A stretch of DNA of 23,022 nucleotides. Origin: Bacillus sp. AFS037270 (GTDB taxonomy: Bacteria > Bacillota > Bacilli > Bacillales_B > DSM-18226). This document shows, one piece after another, positions 1 to 8,442 of the stretch; the stretch's first letter is position 1; every line of letters begins with the position of its first letter. The notes under the pieces were generated by a model that worked only from the letters and a program-made list of their open reading frames with translations, did no database searches and was not told the origin of the DNA. The stretch is taken from NCBI RefSeq assembly GCF_002585305.1, contig NZ_NUNF01000044.1, positions 1 to 23,022 on the forward strand, read 5' to 3'. Made by a program: the position numbers and the translations under genes.

Positions 1-38
1 TAACAAATTTTTGTATATATTAACATTTCACACCCAAA

Positions 39-1169
39 TCATAGATGTTTACTAATCACAATCCGCTGAATCTCACTCGTGCCCTCATAAATCTCCGTCA
101 CCTTGGCATCACGGAAATAGCGCTCGACCGGATAGTCCTCTGTATAACCGTAGCCGCCAAAGACCTGGATTGCCTCTGTTGTCACTTCCACCGCCGTCCG
201 TGTCGTAAACAACTTCGCCATCGATGCCTCTAACGTGCACTTCAAACCCTTACTCCGCAAATCAGCCGCCCGATAGACTAATAGTTTCGCCGCCTCCACA
301 CTTGTCGCCATATCGGCCAGCTTAAAAGCAATCCCCTGCTGGGCAGCGATTGGCTTGCCAAATTGACGGCGTTCTTTCGCGTAGGCCGTGGCTGCTTCAA
401 CTGCTGCTTCTGCAATTCCCAGAGCTTGGGTGGCAATGCCAATCCGGCCGACATCTAGGTTTGCCATCGCTATTCTAAAGCCTTCCCCCTCTTGGCCAAG
501 CATGTTCTCCGCTGGGACATGCATGTCCTCAAAGGTTAGCTGGACCGTTCTTGAGCCGTGCAGCCCCATTTTCTTCTCATCCTTGCCGACGATAAAACCA
601 GGCGTGTTTTTTTCAACAATAAAGGCGGCAATCCCTTTTGTACCAAGGGTTTTGTCTGTTGTAGCGAACACAATATACACATCGGCCTCACCGCCGTTTG
701 TGATAAACACCTTGGAGCCATTCAGAACGTAATGGTCACCTTTTTTCACCGCCCGCGTTTTTAAACTGGCCGCATCCGAACCAGAGCTTGGCTCGGTTAA
801 ACAAAAGGCCCCCAAATACTCGCCCGAAGCTAGCTTGGGTATATACTTTTGCTTTTGTTCCTCTGTTCCGAAATACAATATTGGGTTTGTACATACCGAG
901 GTATGCACAGACAGGATCACTCCCACTGTAGCGCTTACTTTTGACAGTTCATGAATCGCAATAATGTAAGAGGTAAAATCCATCTCCGCTCCGCCGTATT
1001 TTTCGGGAACTGGTATCCCCATCAGGCCAAGTTCACCCATTTTACGAAGGATTTCACGAGGAAATTCCCCTTTTTCCATTTTTTCGATAAAGGGTGTGAT
1101 TTCCTTCTGAGCAAAATCACGAACCATTTTCCGCATCATTTCTTGCTCTTCTGTAAATGATAGATTCAT
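39..1169 (-). CDS. acdA: Acyl-CoA dehydrogenase (short/medium-chain type)
   Basis: This 376-aa FAD-dependent enzyme makes the alpha,beta double bond in acyl-CoA, the first step of beta-oxidation, and passes electrons to electron-transfer flavoprotein. The sequence shows the full family layout: an N-terminal helical domain, the central beta domain with [12 protein letters not shown] (about 122-133) and KVFITNGG (about 153-160), and a C-terminal helical domain with [12 protein letters not shown] and [16 protein letters not shown]. The YEGT motif near the C-terminus places the catalytic base at Glu362. The length matches Bacillus AcdA (about 379 aa). The ATG follows a good ribosome site (GGAAGGGGAG). 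It is the last gene of the cluster in this window, 226 bp after the mmgB-like gene, and that gap holds a dispersed repeat. No own promoter is evident. Substrate chain length cannot be read from the sequence. Confidence 0.93.
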   Translation of the reverse strand: MNLSFTEEQEMMRKMVRDFAQKEITPFIEKMEKGEFPREILRKMGELGLMGIPVPEKYGGAEMDFTSYIIAIHELSKVSATVGVILSVHTSVCTNPILYFGTEEQKQKYIPKLASGEYLGAFCLTEPSSGSDAASLKTRAVKKGDHYVLNGSKVFITNGGEADVYIVFATTDKTLGTKGIAAFIVEKNTPGFIVGKDEKKMGLHGSRTVQLTFEDMHVPAENMLGQEGEGFRIAMANLDVGRIGIATQALGIAEAAVEAATAYAKERRQFGKPIAAQQGIAFKLADMATSVEAAKLLVYRAADLRSKGLKCTLEASMAKLFTTRTAVEVTTEAIQVFGGYGYTEDYPVERYFRDAKVTEIYEGTSEIQRIVISKHL

Positions 1170-1268
1170 AATATGTCTCCCCTTCCTGAGGATGAATATT
1201 TCGGATGCTTTGTGCCAGGGGAATCTTCGATTATGTAATGACGGCGTGATCCACCTGGTTTTGTTTAA

Positions 1269-1392
1269 TTGTCCAGCTCCAGCGCCTAGGAGCTCTTAGG
1301 TCTAAGCCAAGCCATCAAGAAGGCTAAAGAGCAGCCTTCTCGCTGGCTCGACTGTAGCCTTGCGCCCCTGTTCAAGGCGCTTCCGCTTTTCT
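1269..1392 (+). repeat. Dispersed repeat, 124 bp, copy A
   Basis: It begins TTGTCCAGCTCCAGCGCC and ends AAGGCGCTTCCGCTTTTCT. The interior contains AGAAGGCT..AGCCTTCT, and the outer arms (AGCGCCTAGGAGC / GCGCCCCTGTTCAAGGCGCT) are imperfectly complementary, so the whole unit could fold as one long hairpin. Copy B at 14017-14140 has exactly the same length (124 bp) and the same ends; a 150-bp variant lies at 14143-14292 and a truncated inverted copy at the right edge of the window. It has no coding capacity. It lies 3 bp past the stop codon of the mmgB-like gene. The rest of the gap, 1170-1268, holds the acdA ribosome site and nothing else I recognise. Confidence 0.85.
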
Positions 1393-1395
1393 ATT

Positions 1396-2247
1396 TTATT
1401 CGTAGCTGTAAAAACCGCGCCCTGATTTCTTACCGAGCCAGCCGGCTTTCACATATTTACGCAAAAGCGGGCATGGGCGGTATTTATCATCGCCAAAGCC
1501 TTCATGGAGTGTTTCCATAATGTATAAACATGTATCTAAGCCGATAAAATCAGCTAGCGTTAACGGCCCCATTGGGTGATTCATGCCAAGCTTCATCACT
1601 TCATCAATCGCTTCTTTTGTGGCCACGCCCTCGTAAAGCGTGTAAATGGCTTCGTTGATCATCGGCATCAGGATGCGGTTCGAGACAAAGCCAGGGAAGT
1701 CATTTACTTCAACAGGCACTTTGCCCAAAGTCTTGGTCATATCTTCAATCACCTGATAGACTTCATCGCCTGTTGCCAGACCGCGGATAATTTCGACTAG
1801 TTTCATAACTGGGACTGGATTCATAAAGTGCATGCCGATTACCTTTTCCGGACGGTTGGTGGCAGCAGCGATTTCTGTGATAGGCAATGATGAGGTGTTG
1901 CTTGCTAGGATGGTATGTGCTGGAGCGATTTTGTCTAGCTGCGAAAAGATGTTTGTCTTGATTTCCATATTTTCAACAGCCGCTTCGATGACCAGGTCAA
2001 CGCTGCTGGCGTCGTTGAGATCGGTTGACGAGGTTAGTCTTGCTAATATTTCCTGCTTTTGTTCTTCCGTCATTCGACCTTTGTCGACGTTACGAGTGAG
2101 ATTTTTTTGGATGATTCCTAACCCTCGTTCTACGAATTCCAGTTTTAAGTCGTTTAATACCACTTTGTAGCCGGCTTGGGCACAAACCTGGGCGATACCA
2201 GAGCCCATTTGGCCGGCGCCAATTACCATAACTTTTGAAACGTTCAT
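1396..2247 (-). CDS. mmgB: 3-hydroxybutyryl-CoA dehydrogenase
   Basis: This 283-aa NAD(P)-dependent enzyme interconverts 3-hydroxyacyl-CoA (probably 3-hydroxybutyryl-CoA) and 3-ketoacyl-CoA. The N-terminal Rossmann fold has the dinucleotide loop IGAGQMGSG (about 9-17). Catalytic-site residues of the family are present: Ser119 in SNTSSLP, His140 in [11 protein letters not shown], Glu152 in VEI and Asn190 in FVSNRI. The C-terminal dimerisation domain is complete ([24 protein letters not shown] at the end). The length is normal for the family. The ATG is preceded by CGGAGGG. It lies between the thiolase and the acyl-CoA dehydrogenase on the same strand, so the three genes cover successive beta-oxidation steps. 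The symbol follows the B. subtilis mmgB paralogue; hbd would be equally fair. Confidence 0.92.
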   Translation of the reverse strand: MNVSKVMVIGAGQMGSGIAQVCAQAGYKVVLNDLKLEFVERGLGIIQKNLTRNVDKGRMTEEQKQEILARLTSSTDLNDASSVDLVIEAAVENMEIKTNIFSQLDKIAPAHTILASNTSSLPITEIAAATNRPEKVIGMHFMNPVPVMKLVEIIRGLATGDEVYQVIEDMTKTLGKVPVEVNDFPGFVSNRILMPMINEAIYTLYEGVATKEAIDEVMKLGMNHPMGPLTLADFIGLDTCLYIMETLHEGFGDDKYRPCPLLRKYVKAGWLGKKSGRGFYSYE

Positions 2248-2289
2248 TGTTTTTCCCTCCGAATCCTTTTTTAATAGCGCTGCTGAGCG

Positions 2290-2493
2290 TTATCCGTAAG
2301 AGAAGCGCCCATCCGCTAATTAATCCGCCTTATCCGCAAGTTAAAAGGCGGTTTTCGCAAATTAAATCAACTTATCCGCAAGTAAGGTTGCCTTCTGCAA
2401 ATTAATCCGTCATATCCGCAAGAAAAAGGCCATTATCCGCAAATTCAACTAACTTATCCGCAAATAAAGGCCTCATTCCTCAAACTTTACCAC
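2290..2493. repeat. Intergenic tandem array of ~20-22 bp ATCCGCAA units
   Basis: Nine recognisable units and a degenerate tenth fill almost the whole gap between the thiolase and mmgB-like genes. Unit starts are 2290, 2310, 2330, 2352, 2372, 2392, 2412, 2432, 2454 and 2474, so the period is 20-22 bp. The core is TTATCCGCAA. Two flavours tend to alternate: one ends in CAAG followed by an A/G-rich tail (for example 2372 and 2412), the other in CAAATTAATC or similar (2352, 2392). Units touch directly and have no spacers. There is no open frame of note. On the mRNA of the minus-strand genes the units read TTGCGGATAA. Confidence 0.8.
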
Positions 2494-2494
2494 C

Positions 2495-3682
2495 CTACGC
2501 CTTTGGTACTTCAATCATCACAGCATCACCCTGGCCGCCGCCTGAGCAAATCGCTGCAATCCCGACACCGCCGCCGCGTCGCTTCAATTCGTGCATCAAG
2601 GTAATGATAATCCGTGCCCCACTCGCCCCAATCGGATGGCCCAGCGCGACCGCACCGCCGTTCACATTGACCTTTTCCGGATCAAGCCCGGCAATCTTTG
2701 CACTCGCTAACGCCACTGCCGAAAAGGCTTCATTGATTTCAAACAAATCAACCTCTTCCAAGCTCCGGCCTGTTTTTCTTAACAACTCATTAATCACCAA
2801 TCCCGGTGTTTGCGGAAAATCCTTTGCTTCAACTGCAATCGCTGCATGACCCAGGATAACGGCCTCCACCTGACGTCCTTCTCGCTCAGCCCGCTCCTCA
2901 CTCATCAGCACAAGGGCCGCCGCACCGTCGTTTACGCCAGGAGCGTTCCCAGCCGTAATCGTGCCGGTAGAATTAAACACTGGTGCTAATTTAGACAACC
3001 GCTCCAAAGAAGTATCCTTACGCGGGCCCTCATCTACCGAAACCACAACCGGCTCACCTTTACGCTGTGGCACCTCAACAGCCACGATCTCCTTGTCTAA
3101 TTTCCCGCTCTCAATCGCAGCAATCGCGCGAACATGACTTCGAAGTGCCCATTCATCTTGGGCCTCACGAGAAATCTCCATTTCAGCAGCGGTTCCATTA
3201 CCATAAGTGCCCATATGCACACCTGTAAAGCTGCAGGTCAAGCCATCATGAACCATTAAGTCCTTTACAGTTGAGTCGCCCATTCGAAAGCCCCATCTTG
3301 CTTTTGGCAAAATATAAGGAGCGTTGCTCATCGATTCCATCCCGCCTGCGACAATTACCTCTTCATCACCAGCGCGAATGATTTGATCGGCTAACGTCAC
3401 GCTGCGCATACCAGAAGCACAAACCTTGTTAATCGTCTCCGTCTTGACTTCCCATGGCAGTCCGGCGTGAACAGCTGCCTGCCGTGATGGAATTTGACCC
3501 TGTCCGCCTTGTAACACCGTTCCAAGAATCACTTCCTCCACCTCTTCCGGCTTCACACCTGCACGAAGCAGTGCTTCCTTCACCGCAATGCCGCCAAGCT
3601 GTGATGCAGTAAAGCTGCTTAAACTCCCCCCTAATTTTCCAAAAGGTGTTCGAACACCGCTTAAAATAACCGTTCTGCCCAT
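2495..3682 (-). CDS. mmgA: Acetyl-CoA acetyltransferase (thiolase)
   Basis: This 395-aa thiolase cleaves 3-ketoacyl-CoA (or condenses two acetyl-CoA), the last step of beta-oxidation or the first step of acetoacetyl-CoA synthesis. With the start chosen here the catalytic residues fall at the family positions: Cys88 in [10 protein letters not shown], His349 in [12 protein letters not shown] and Cys379 in [19 protein letters not shown] is also present. A longer reading frame reaches 3790, but the extra 36 residues do not resemble thiolases. The ATG at 3682 follows AAGGGAGA with a 5-nt gap and begins [13 protein letters not shown], the typical thiolase start. It is the second gene of the fadF-mmgA-mmgB-acdA cluster and appears to have its own promoter and a cre-like site. 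Degradative and biosynthetic thiolases cannot be separated with certainty here. Confidence 0.93.
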   Translation of the reverse strand: MGRTVILSGVRTPFGKLGGSLSSFTASQLGGIAVKEALLRAGVKPEEVEEVILGTVLQGGQGQIPSRQAAVHAGLPWEVKTETINKVCASGMRSVTLADQIIRAGDEEVIVAGGMESMSNAPYILPKARWGFRMGDSTVKDLMVHDGLTCSFTGVHMGTYGNGTAAEMEISREAQDEWALRSHVRAIAAIESGKLDKEIVAVEVPQRKGEPVVVSVDEGPRKDTSLERLSKLAPVFNSTGTITAGNAPGVNDGAAALVLMSEERAEREGRQVEAVILGHAAIAVEAKDFPQTPGLVINELLRKTGRSLEEVDLFEINEAFSAVALASAKIAGLDPEKVNVNGGAVALGHPIGASGARIIITLMHELKRRGGGVGIAAICSGGGQGDAVMIEVPKA

Positions 3683-3826
3683 TTCAATCTCTCCCTTATT
3701 CAACTTATTAGTACTAAACAGCCATTTCCCCTTGGCCTGCTTCGACTGAACGCTCGCTCGGGTAAAGAGCGAAAAATATAACGCAAGCAAGGAACCGCAG
3801 ATTCCAACTTACGTTTTTTATAAAAA

Positions 3827-3840
3827 TGAAAGCGTTTTAT
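3827..3840 (-). promoter_or_regulatory. Candidate CcpA cre site
   Basis: TGAAAGCGTTTTAT matches the cre consensus TGWAANCGNTNWCA at every fixed position except the last two. It sits about 5-18 bp downstream of the transcription start predicted for the thiolase gene, a position where CcpA commonly represses. The B. subtilis mmg operon is known to be glucose-repressed, which fits. The assignment is inference from the motif and its placement. Confidence 0.45.
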
Positions 3841-3851
3841 TATATAACTCT

Positions 3852-3880
3852 ATATTACATAAAAAAGAGCAGAAGTTGAA
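3852..3880 (-). promoter_or_regulatory. Candidate SigA-type promoter for mmgA
   Basis: On the minus strand TTCAAC (-35), a 17-bp spacer and TAATAT (-10) precede the thiolase gene; the predicted start lies near 3845, giving a leader of about 160 nt. The -35 hexamer lies inside the 3' arm of the fadF terminator. The B. subtilis mmg operon uses SigE; I could not find a clear SigE pair here but cannot exclude one. Confidence 0.35.
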
Positions 3881-3932
3881 ATATTTTACACAAAATTATT
3901 AAAATTTTGATTTGTAAAAATTCAACTCCTGC
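3861..3932 (-). terminator. Rho-independent terminator of fadF
   Basis: On the minus strand GCAGGAGTTGAA (3932-3921) pairs with TTCAACTTCTGC (3880-3869), with one G-U pair, and TCTTTTTT follows. The long AT-rich interior (TACAAATCAAAATTTT .. TTTTGTGTAAAA) can extend the stem. It begins 8 bp past the fadF stop codon, so the downstream thiolase gene probably needs its own promoter or relies on readthrough. Confidence 0.65.
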
Positions 3933-3939
3933 GTTGGTT

Positions 3940-6048
3940 TTAAGAAGCAGCTTTCACTTCACCACAAACGGCTTTTTCAAGTAACTCAGCCACATCATAA
4001 GTAGCTACCTTTTCTTCCACTTCTTTAGCTTTTGTTCCATCAGACAGCATCGTTAAGCAGTACGGACAGCCCGAGCTAATCACGGACGGATAAACGGCAA
4101 GGGCCTGTTCCGTCCGGCTGACGTTGATGCGGTGGCCGGTTTCTTCCTCCATCCACATCAAACCGCCGCCTGCACCGCAGCACATACCTTTTTCACGATT
4201 GCGTTCCATTTCCACCAGCTGCACACCAGGAATCGATTTTAAAATTTCCCGCGGCGGATCGTACACATCATTGTAGCGTCCGAGGTAGCAAGAATCATGG
4301 AACGTAATTTTTTCATTAACCGCATGCTTCGGAACGAGTCTTCCATCACGGACCAGCTGATAAAGGACCTCCGTATGGTGGAATACTTCTGCTTCTAAGC
4401 CAAAATCAGGATATTCATTTTTGAAAATGTTATAGGCATGCGGGTCAATTGTGACAATTTTCTTGACCTCAGCCTTTTCAAACTCCTCAATATTTTTGGC
4501 CGCAAGCTCTTGGAATAAGAACTCATTTCCTAAACGGCGCGGTGTATCGCCGGAGTTCTTTTCCTTATTGCCGAGAATCGCAAATTTCACGCCAGCTTCG
4601 TTTAAGAGCTTAGCGAAAGATAATGCAATTTTTTGGCTGCGGTTATCAAACGAGCCCATTGAGCCCACCCAAAATAGGTATTCAAATTCTTCGCCTGCCT
4701 TGTTCATTTCCTTTATGGTTGGAATATGAACATCATCGCGAACCTCACGCCAGTTTTCGCGTTCTTTTCGGTTTAAGCCCCATGGGTTGCCTTGACGCTC
4801 AATATTTGTCATAGCGCGCTGGGCATCGGCATCCATTTTTCCTTCTGTCAAAACTAAGTAACGGCGCAGGTCGATAATTTTATCAACATGTTCATTCATA
4901 ACTGGACATTGGTCCTCACAGTTGCGGCAGGTTGTACACGCCCAAATCTCCTCTTCGGTAATCACATCACCAATCAAACTAGGGTTGTAAACAGCGGCAG
5001 CCGCCGTTTCCTGCGCACCCTGACCTTGTGCCGCAAGCGCAATTTGGTTTCCTTTTGTATTCGCAAAAGCAAACGTCGGCACCCATGGCTGCTTAGAGGT
5101 CACAGAAGCACCATGAAAGGTAAGGTGGTCGCGCATTTTAACGATTAAATCCATTGGGGACAGCATTTTGCCTGTTCCAGTGGCGGGACACATATTGGTA
5201 CAGCGTCCACATTCGACGCAGGCATAAAAATCGATCATTTGATGCTGGGTAAAGTCTTCAATTTTTCCAACACCGAACGATTCTTGTGATTCATCCTCAA
5301 AATCAACCTTTTTCAATTTCCCCGGTTTATCAAGACGGTTAAAGTAGACGTTGACCGGACCGGCAATTAAGTGTGCATGCTTGGACTGCGGTACATAGAC
5401 TAGGAACGTTAACAAGAATAATAAATGTGCCCACCATGCTATGTAGAAAACAACAATGGAGGCGGTTTCATTAATTCCCGAAAAAATTAGCGAGATCAGT
5501 GACGCAACAGGTTCTGTCCAAGAGGGATCTTCACCATGCCAAATAATACCCATTCCATTCCCAAGTAAAACAGACACCATTAATCCGCCAATAAATAACA
5601 GAACAAGACCTGATTTAAAATTGCGTTTTAGACGGACTAATTTTTCGACATACCGGCGATGAAAGGCCCAAACAACCGCTACAAGAATCATTAAGGTAAC
5701 GATTTCCTGGAAAAAGGTGAAACCAGCATATAATGGCCCAAGCGGCAGATGGGAGCCTGGCACAAGCCCTTTCCAAATAAAATCAATCGCTCCGAATTGC
5801 ACTAAAATAAAGCCATAAAAGAACATGACATGGATGGCACCACTTTTTTTATCTTTTAATAGCTTCTTCTGGCCAAACACGTTAATCCAGATTTTTTGCA
5901 GCCTTTCTTTAACATTGTTATCAAACTCGACTTGCTTCCCCAGCTTAATAAATTCAATCCGCGTTCTGACTACATAAACAAACAGACTAATTGCGTAAAC
6001 GGTTACAGCAAGAAACGCAATGAGATTGACCCATAAAAGACCATTCAA
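3940..6048 (-). CDS. fadF: Membrane Fe-S electron-transfer protein, ETF:menaquinone oxidoreductase type
   Basis: This 702-aa integral membrane protein probably moves electrons from acyl-CoA dehydrogenase, via electron-transfer flavoprotein, to menaquinone. About six transmembrane segments fill residues 1-220. Two [4Fe-4S] motifs follow: C277-C280-C283-C287 (CVECGRCTNMC) and C371-C374-C377-C381 (CTTCRNCEDQC). The last domain has DSC (C587), CCGAGGG (C623/C624) and GCPYC (C661/C664), the CCG cluster seen in HdrB/GlpC-type proteins. The preceding half-domain lacks such cysteines. Start: an ATG-initiated frame reaches 6144, but that codon lies inside the promoter; the TTG at 6048 follows AAAGGGGCG with a 6-nt gap and gives the length of B. 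subtilis FadF (about 705 aa). It heads the beta-oxidation cluster. The function is established for relatives, not shown here. Confidence 0.9.
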   Translation of the reverse strand: MNGLLWVNLIAFLAVTVYAISLFVYVVRTRIEFIKLGKQVEFDNNVKERLQKIWINVFGQKKLLKDKKSGAIHVMFFYGFILVQFGAIDFIWKGLVPGSHLPLGPLYAGFTFFQEIVTLMILVAVVWAFHRRYVEKLVRLKRNFKSGLVLLFIGGLMVSVLLGNGMGIIWHGEDPSWTEPVASLISLIFSGINETASIVVFYIAWWAHLLFLLTFLVYVPQSKHAHLIAGPVNVYFNRLDKPGKLKKVDFEDESQESFGVGKIEDFTQHQMIDFYACVECGRCTNMCPATGTGKMLSPMDLIVKMRDHLTFHGASVTSKQPWVPTFAFANTKGNQIALAAQGQGAQETAAAAVYNPSLIGDVITEEEIWACTTCRNCEDQCPVMNEHVDKIIDLRRYLVLTEGKMDADAQRAMTNIERQGNPWGLNRKERENWREVRDDVHIPTIKEMNKAGEEFEYLFWVGSMGSFDNRSQKIALSFAKLLNEAGVKFAILGNKEKNSGDTPRRLGNEFLFQELAAKNIEEFEKAEVKKIVTIDPHAYNIFKNEYPDFGLEAEVFHHTEVLYQLVRDGRLVPKHAVNEKITFHDSCYLGRYNDVYDPPREILKSIPGVQLVEMERNREKGMCCGAGGGLMWMEEETGHRINVSRTEQALAVYPSVISSGCPYCLTMLSDGTKAKEVEEKVATYDVAELLEKAVCGEVKAAS

Positions 6049-6123
6049 GTAAAACGCCCCTTTCTTAGATTCTCGCCAATTGTTTGTTGAAAATAGTAAA
6101 TATTCAGAATTGTGCTTATCTCT

Positions 6124-6152
6124 ATTATAAAAATGAATGAGCATTCAGTCAA
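6124..6152 (-). promoter_or_regulatory. SigA promoter of fadF
   Basis: On the minus strand TTGACT (6152-6147), exactly 17 bp, then a perfect TATAAT (6129-6124). The predicted start near 6117 leaves a leader of about 70 nt before the TTG start codon. The hexamers, the spacing and the operator in the spacer make this the best promoter in the window. Confidence 0.8.
6134..6151 (-). promoter_or_regulatory. FadR-type operator
   Basis: TGAATGAGCATTCAGTCA fits the Bacillus FadR operator TGAATGA-N4-TCATTCA with one mismatch in the right half. It covers the promoter spacer and most of the -35 hexamer, so bound FadR would block RNA polymerase and long-chain acyl-CoA would relieve this. In B. subtilis FadR regulates fadF, which supports the call. 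Binding itself is inferred. Confidence 0.75.
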
Positions 6153-6234
6153 ATGTTTTTTTAAGGTTTACTCAACTTATAGAAATTCCGGCACTTGGAG
6201 AAACTAACTAAACCGAATGGGGGAAAGATTCACA

Positions 6235-7437
6235 ATGAAATTTGTACTCATTTTGAGCGGACTGCTTGTTCTTATCATTATATGGCTTGTCTTAGATTTT
6301 AGGTTAGGACGAAGGAAGCATCATTTGATCACAAGCAAAATCGAGACCGGCATCCTCCATGGCGAGTTAGACATTTTTACGCATGGAAAGGCATTTTTCC
6401 GCAGGTATTTTTCCGAGCTTCAAAAGGCCCAAAAACATATCCATATTTTGTACTACATCGTGAAGAATGACAGCTTGGGACGGGAGTTTTTCACCATTTT
6501 AAAAGAAAAGGCACGGGATGGTGTTGAGGTCCGCTTGCTGATTGACCGCCTTGGCAGTTTTACAATTAAGAAAAAAGAAATTAAAGAACTAATGGATGCA
6601 GGCGTCCTTGTAGCGTTTAGTAATCGAGTCAAACTGCCCTTCCTATTTTATTCAGCACAAGTCCGAAACCACCGGAAGATTTCGATTATTGATGGAAAAG
6701 TCGGCTTTATGGGAGGCTTTAATATTGGCAAAGAATATATCGATGAAGACCCGAAGCTTAGTCCGTGGCGGGATTATCAGTTAATAATAACCGGCGAAAG
6801 CGTCAATTTTTTGCAGAGTGAGTTTTTGCTGGATTGGAACAAGTATTCAAGTAAGAAGGTGCAAAACGAACCGAGTTATTTTCCCAAACTGCCTAAAGGC
6901 AGCATCCGCCATCAATTTAACCCAACCGAGGCCGGACTGCTGGAAGGGATTTTTATTGATTTAATCAAAAAGGCCGATAAATCAATTATCATCGGCACCC
7001 CCTACTTTATTCCAAGCGCATCCATTTTTAAGGAATTACTTGCAGGACGGCAGCGCGGCGTTAGTATTACGCTCATTGTCCCCTACACGGCTGATCATAT
7101 CCTTGTCCAAGAGGCATCTTACCGGTTTTTGAGGAAGCTCCTTAAGGAAGGTGCACTGGTTTATCAATATCAAAACGGTTTTTATCATGCAAAAACCATC
7201 CTGATTGACGATAAGATTTGTGATATTGGCTCGGCTAATTTCGATAAACGAAGCTTATTTTTAAATAAAGAAATTAATTGTTATATCTATGATCCAGCCT
7301 TTATTGAACGTGTGAGGCAGGTTATTAAAAAAGACATCCTTGATTCTATACCGCTGTCATTAGAGGACCTTAATAAACCAGATCTATGGCGGTCTGTGAA
7401 GGAAACGTTCGCAAGAGCTATCAGCAATTTTTTATAA
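6235..7437 (+). CDS. clsB: Cardiolipin synthase, minor (phospholipase D family)
   Basis: This 400-aa membrane-anchored enzyme joins phosphatidylglycerol molecules into cardiolipin. An N-terminal hydrophobic segment (about 4-21) is followed by two HKD phospholipase D motifs: H146-K148-D153 (HRKISIIDGKVGFMGGFN) and H318-K320-D325 (HAKTILIDDKICDIGSANFD). It resembles B. subtilis YwjE (398 aa) in length and neighbours and is shorter than the main ClsA-type synthases, which carry two N-terminal membrane segments. The ATG at 6235 is chosen because GGGGGAAAG lies 8 nt before it; the ATG at 6217 overlaps that site. uvsE follows 12 bp later, probably co-transcribed. I found no convincing promoter in the short divergent gap with fadF. 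Confidence 0.88.
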   Translation: MKFVLILSGLLVLIIIWLVLDFRLGRRKHHLITSKIETGILHGELDIFTHGKAFFRRYFSELQKAQKHIHILYYIVKNDSLGREFFTILKEKARDGVEVRLLIDRLGSFTIKKKEIKELMDAGVLVAFSNRVKLPFLFYSAQVRNHRKISIIDGKVGFMGGFNIGKEYIDEDPKLSPWRDYQLIITGESVNFLQSEFLLDWNKYSSKKVQNEPSYFPKLPKGSIRHQFNPTEAGLLEGIFIDLIKKADKSIIIGTPYFIPSASIFKELLAGRQRGVSITLIVPYTADHILVQEASYRFLRKLLKEGALVYQYQNGFYHAKTILIDDKICDIGSANFDKRSLFLNKEINCYIYDPAFIERVRQVIKKDILDSIPLSLEDLNKPDLWRSVKETFARAISNFL

Positions 7438-7449
7438 GGGGGAGTGTTG

Positions 7450-8409
7450 ATGATCAAAATTCGATTCGGCTATGTTTCACATGCGATTAGTTTATGGGGT
7501 GCCTCCCCTGCACATACTCTTACCTTTACTCGATACAAGCAGCATACTGCCGCAGAGCGCAAAGAAAAATTGCTTGAGGTGACGAAGCTAAATCTTCAGC
7601 ATACATTAAGGATGCTTTACTATAATCTTGCCCACGAAATTGAATTGTACCGTTTCTCAAGCTCGATTGTCCCCTTGGCGACACATCCAGAGGTGCGCTG
7701 GGATTTTACTACTCCTTTTTTAAAAGAATGGCAGGAAATTGGCGACTTAGTAAAACGGAATCATTTGCGGGTCAGTTTTCATCCGAATCAATTTACCTTG
7801 TTTACTTCTCCCAAAAAAACGATTACCGAAAATGCCGTAATTGATATGACGTACCATTATCAGATGTTTGAAGCGATGGGGATCGTGGATCAGGCACTAA
7901 TCAATATTCATATTGGCGGTGCTTATGGGGATAAGGCGGCCGCAGTGTCGAGGTTTTATGAGAACCTGACCACTTTGCCGGCACACATTAAAAAGGTGAT
8001 GACTTTAGAAAATGATGATAAAACTTACACAGCTGAAGAAACCTTAGAGGTATGTAAGAAGGAGGGAATTCCGTTGGTGTTTGATTATCATCATCATATG
8101 GCCAATCTTAGTGAGGTACCACTTGAGGAGCTGCTGCCTCAGATTTTTGAGACGTGGCCAACTGTCGAAGCTGTTCCGAAAGTCCATATTTCTTCACCAA
8201 AAAATGAGAAGGAGTTCCGCTCCCATGCTGATTTTGTTGATCCGGAGTTCATCATGCCGTTTGTGAACTTACTGCGTGAACTCGGACGGGATATCGATTT
8301 TATGATTGAGGCCAAGGCAAAGGATCAAGCAGCCTTAAAATTAGTCGAGGATTTAAGCAAATTGCGTGGATTTAAGCGAATCAGCGGGGCCAGCCTTGAA
8401 ATAAAGTGA
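7450..8409 (+). CDS. uvsE: UV-damage endonuclease (UvdE/UvsE family)
   Basis: This 319-aa TIM-barrel metal-dependent endonuclease nicks DNA 5' of UV photoproducts. Family motifs are in order: [17 protein letters not shown] at the N-terminus, [15 protein letters not shown] (about 58-72), SFHPNQF (His111), [11 protein letters not shown] (His154), TLENDD (Glu187), VFDYHHHM (Asp212 and three His), VHISSP (His246), HADFVD (His259) and FMIEAK (Glu287). These include the usual metal ligands. The length agrees with B. subtilis UvsE (about 320 aa). GTG and TTG codons at 7444 and 7447 are in frame, but AAGGGGGAG ends at 7444, so the ATG at 7450 is preferred. In B. subtilis uvsE is linked to spore UV resistance; the spore genes next door here are consistent with that. 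Confidence 0.92.
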   Translation: MIKIRFGYVSHAISLWGASPAHTLTFTRYKQHTAAERKEKLLEVTKLNLQHTLRMLYYNLAHEIELYRFSSSIVPLATHPEVRWDFTTPFLKEWQEIGDLVKRNHLRVSFHPNQFTLFTSPKKTITENAVIDMTYHYQMFEAMGIVDQALINIHIGGAYGDKAAAVSRFYENLTTLPAHIKKVMTLENDDKTYTAEETLEVCKKEGIPLVFDYHHHMANLSEVPLEELLPQIFETWPTVEAVPKVHISSPKNEKEFRSHADFVDPEFIMPFVNLLRELGRDIDFMIEAKAKDQAALKLVEDLSKLRGFKRISGASLEIK

Positions 8410-8442
8410 AAGAGTCTCCGTTTTCCTTGGAGACTCTTTTTT
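8410..8442 (+). terminator. Rho-independent terminator of clsB-uvsE
   Basis: AAGAGTCTCC (8410-8419), a 9-nt loop and GGAGACTCTT (8429-8438) form a perfect 10-bp stem ending in a run of T. It begins directly after the uvsE stop codon. The A-rich left side means it may also terminate sspH transcripts from the other strand, whose stop codon overlaps its end. Confidence 0.92.

Noticed and set aside
388..732. 114-codon plus-strand frame opposite acdA
   Set aside because: Antisense shadow of a highly conserved acyl-CoA dehydrogenase; no ribosome site or recognisable domain.
2290..2493. CRISPR array
   Set aside because: Units are 20-22 bp, degenerate and contiguous with no unique spacers, and no cas gene is present.
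6049..6144. 32-residue N-terminal extension of FadF
   Set aside because: Its ATG lies within the promoter spacer, so it would not be on the transcript from that promoter.
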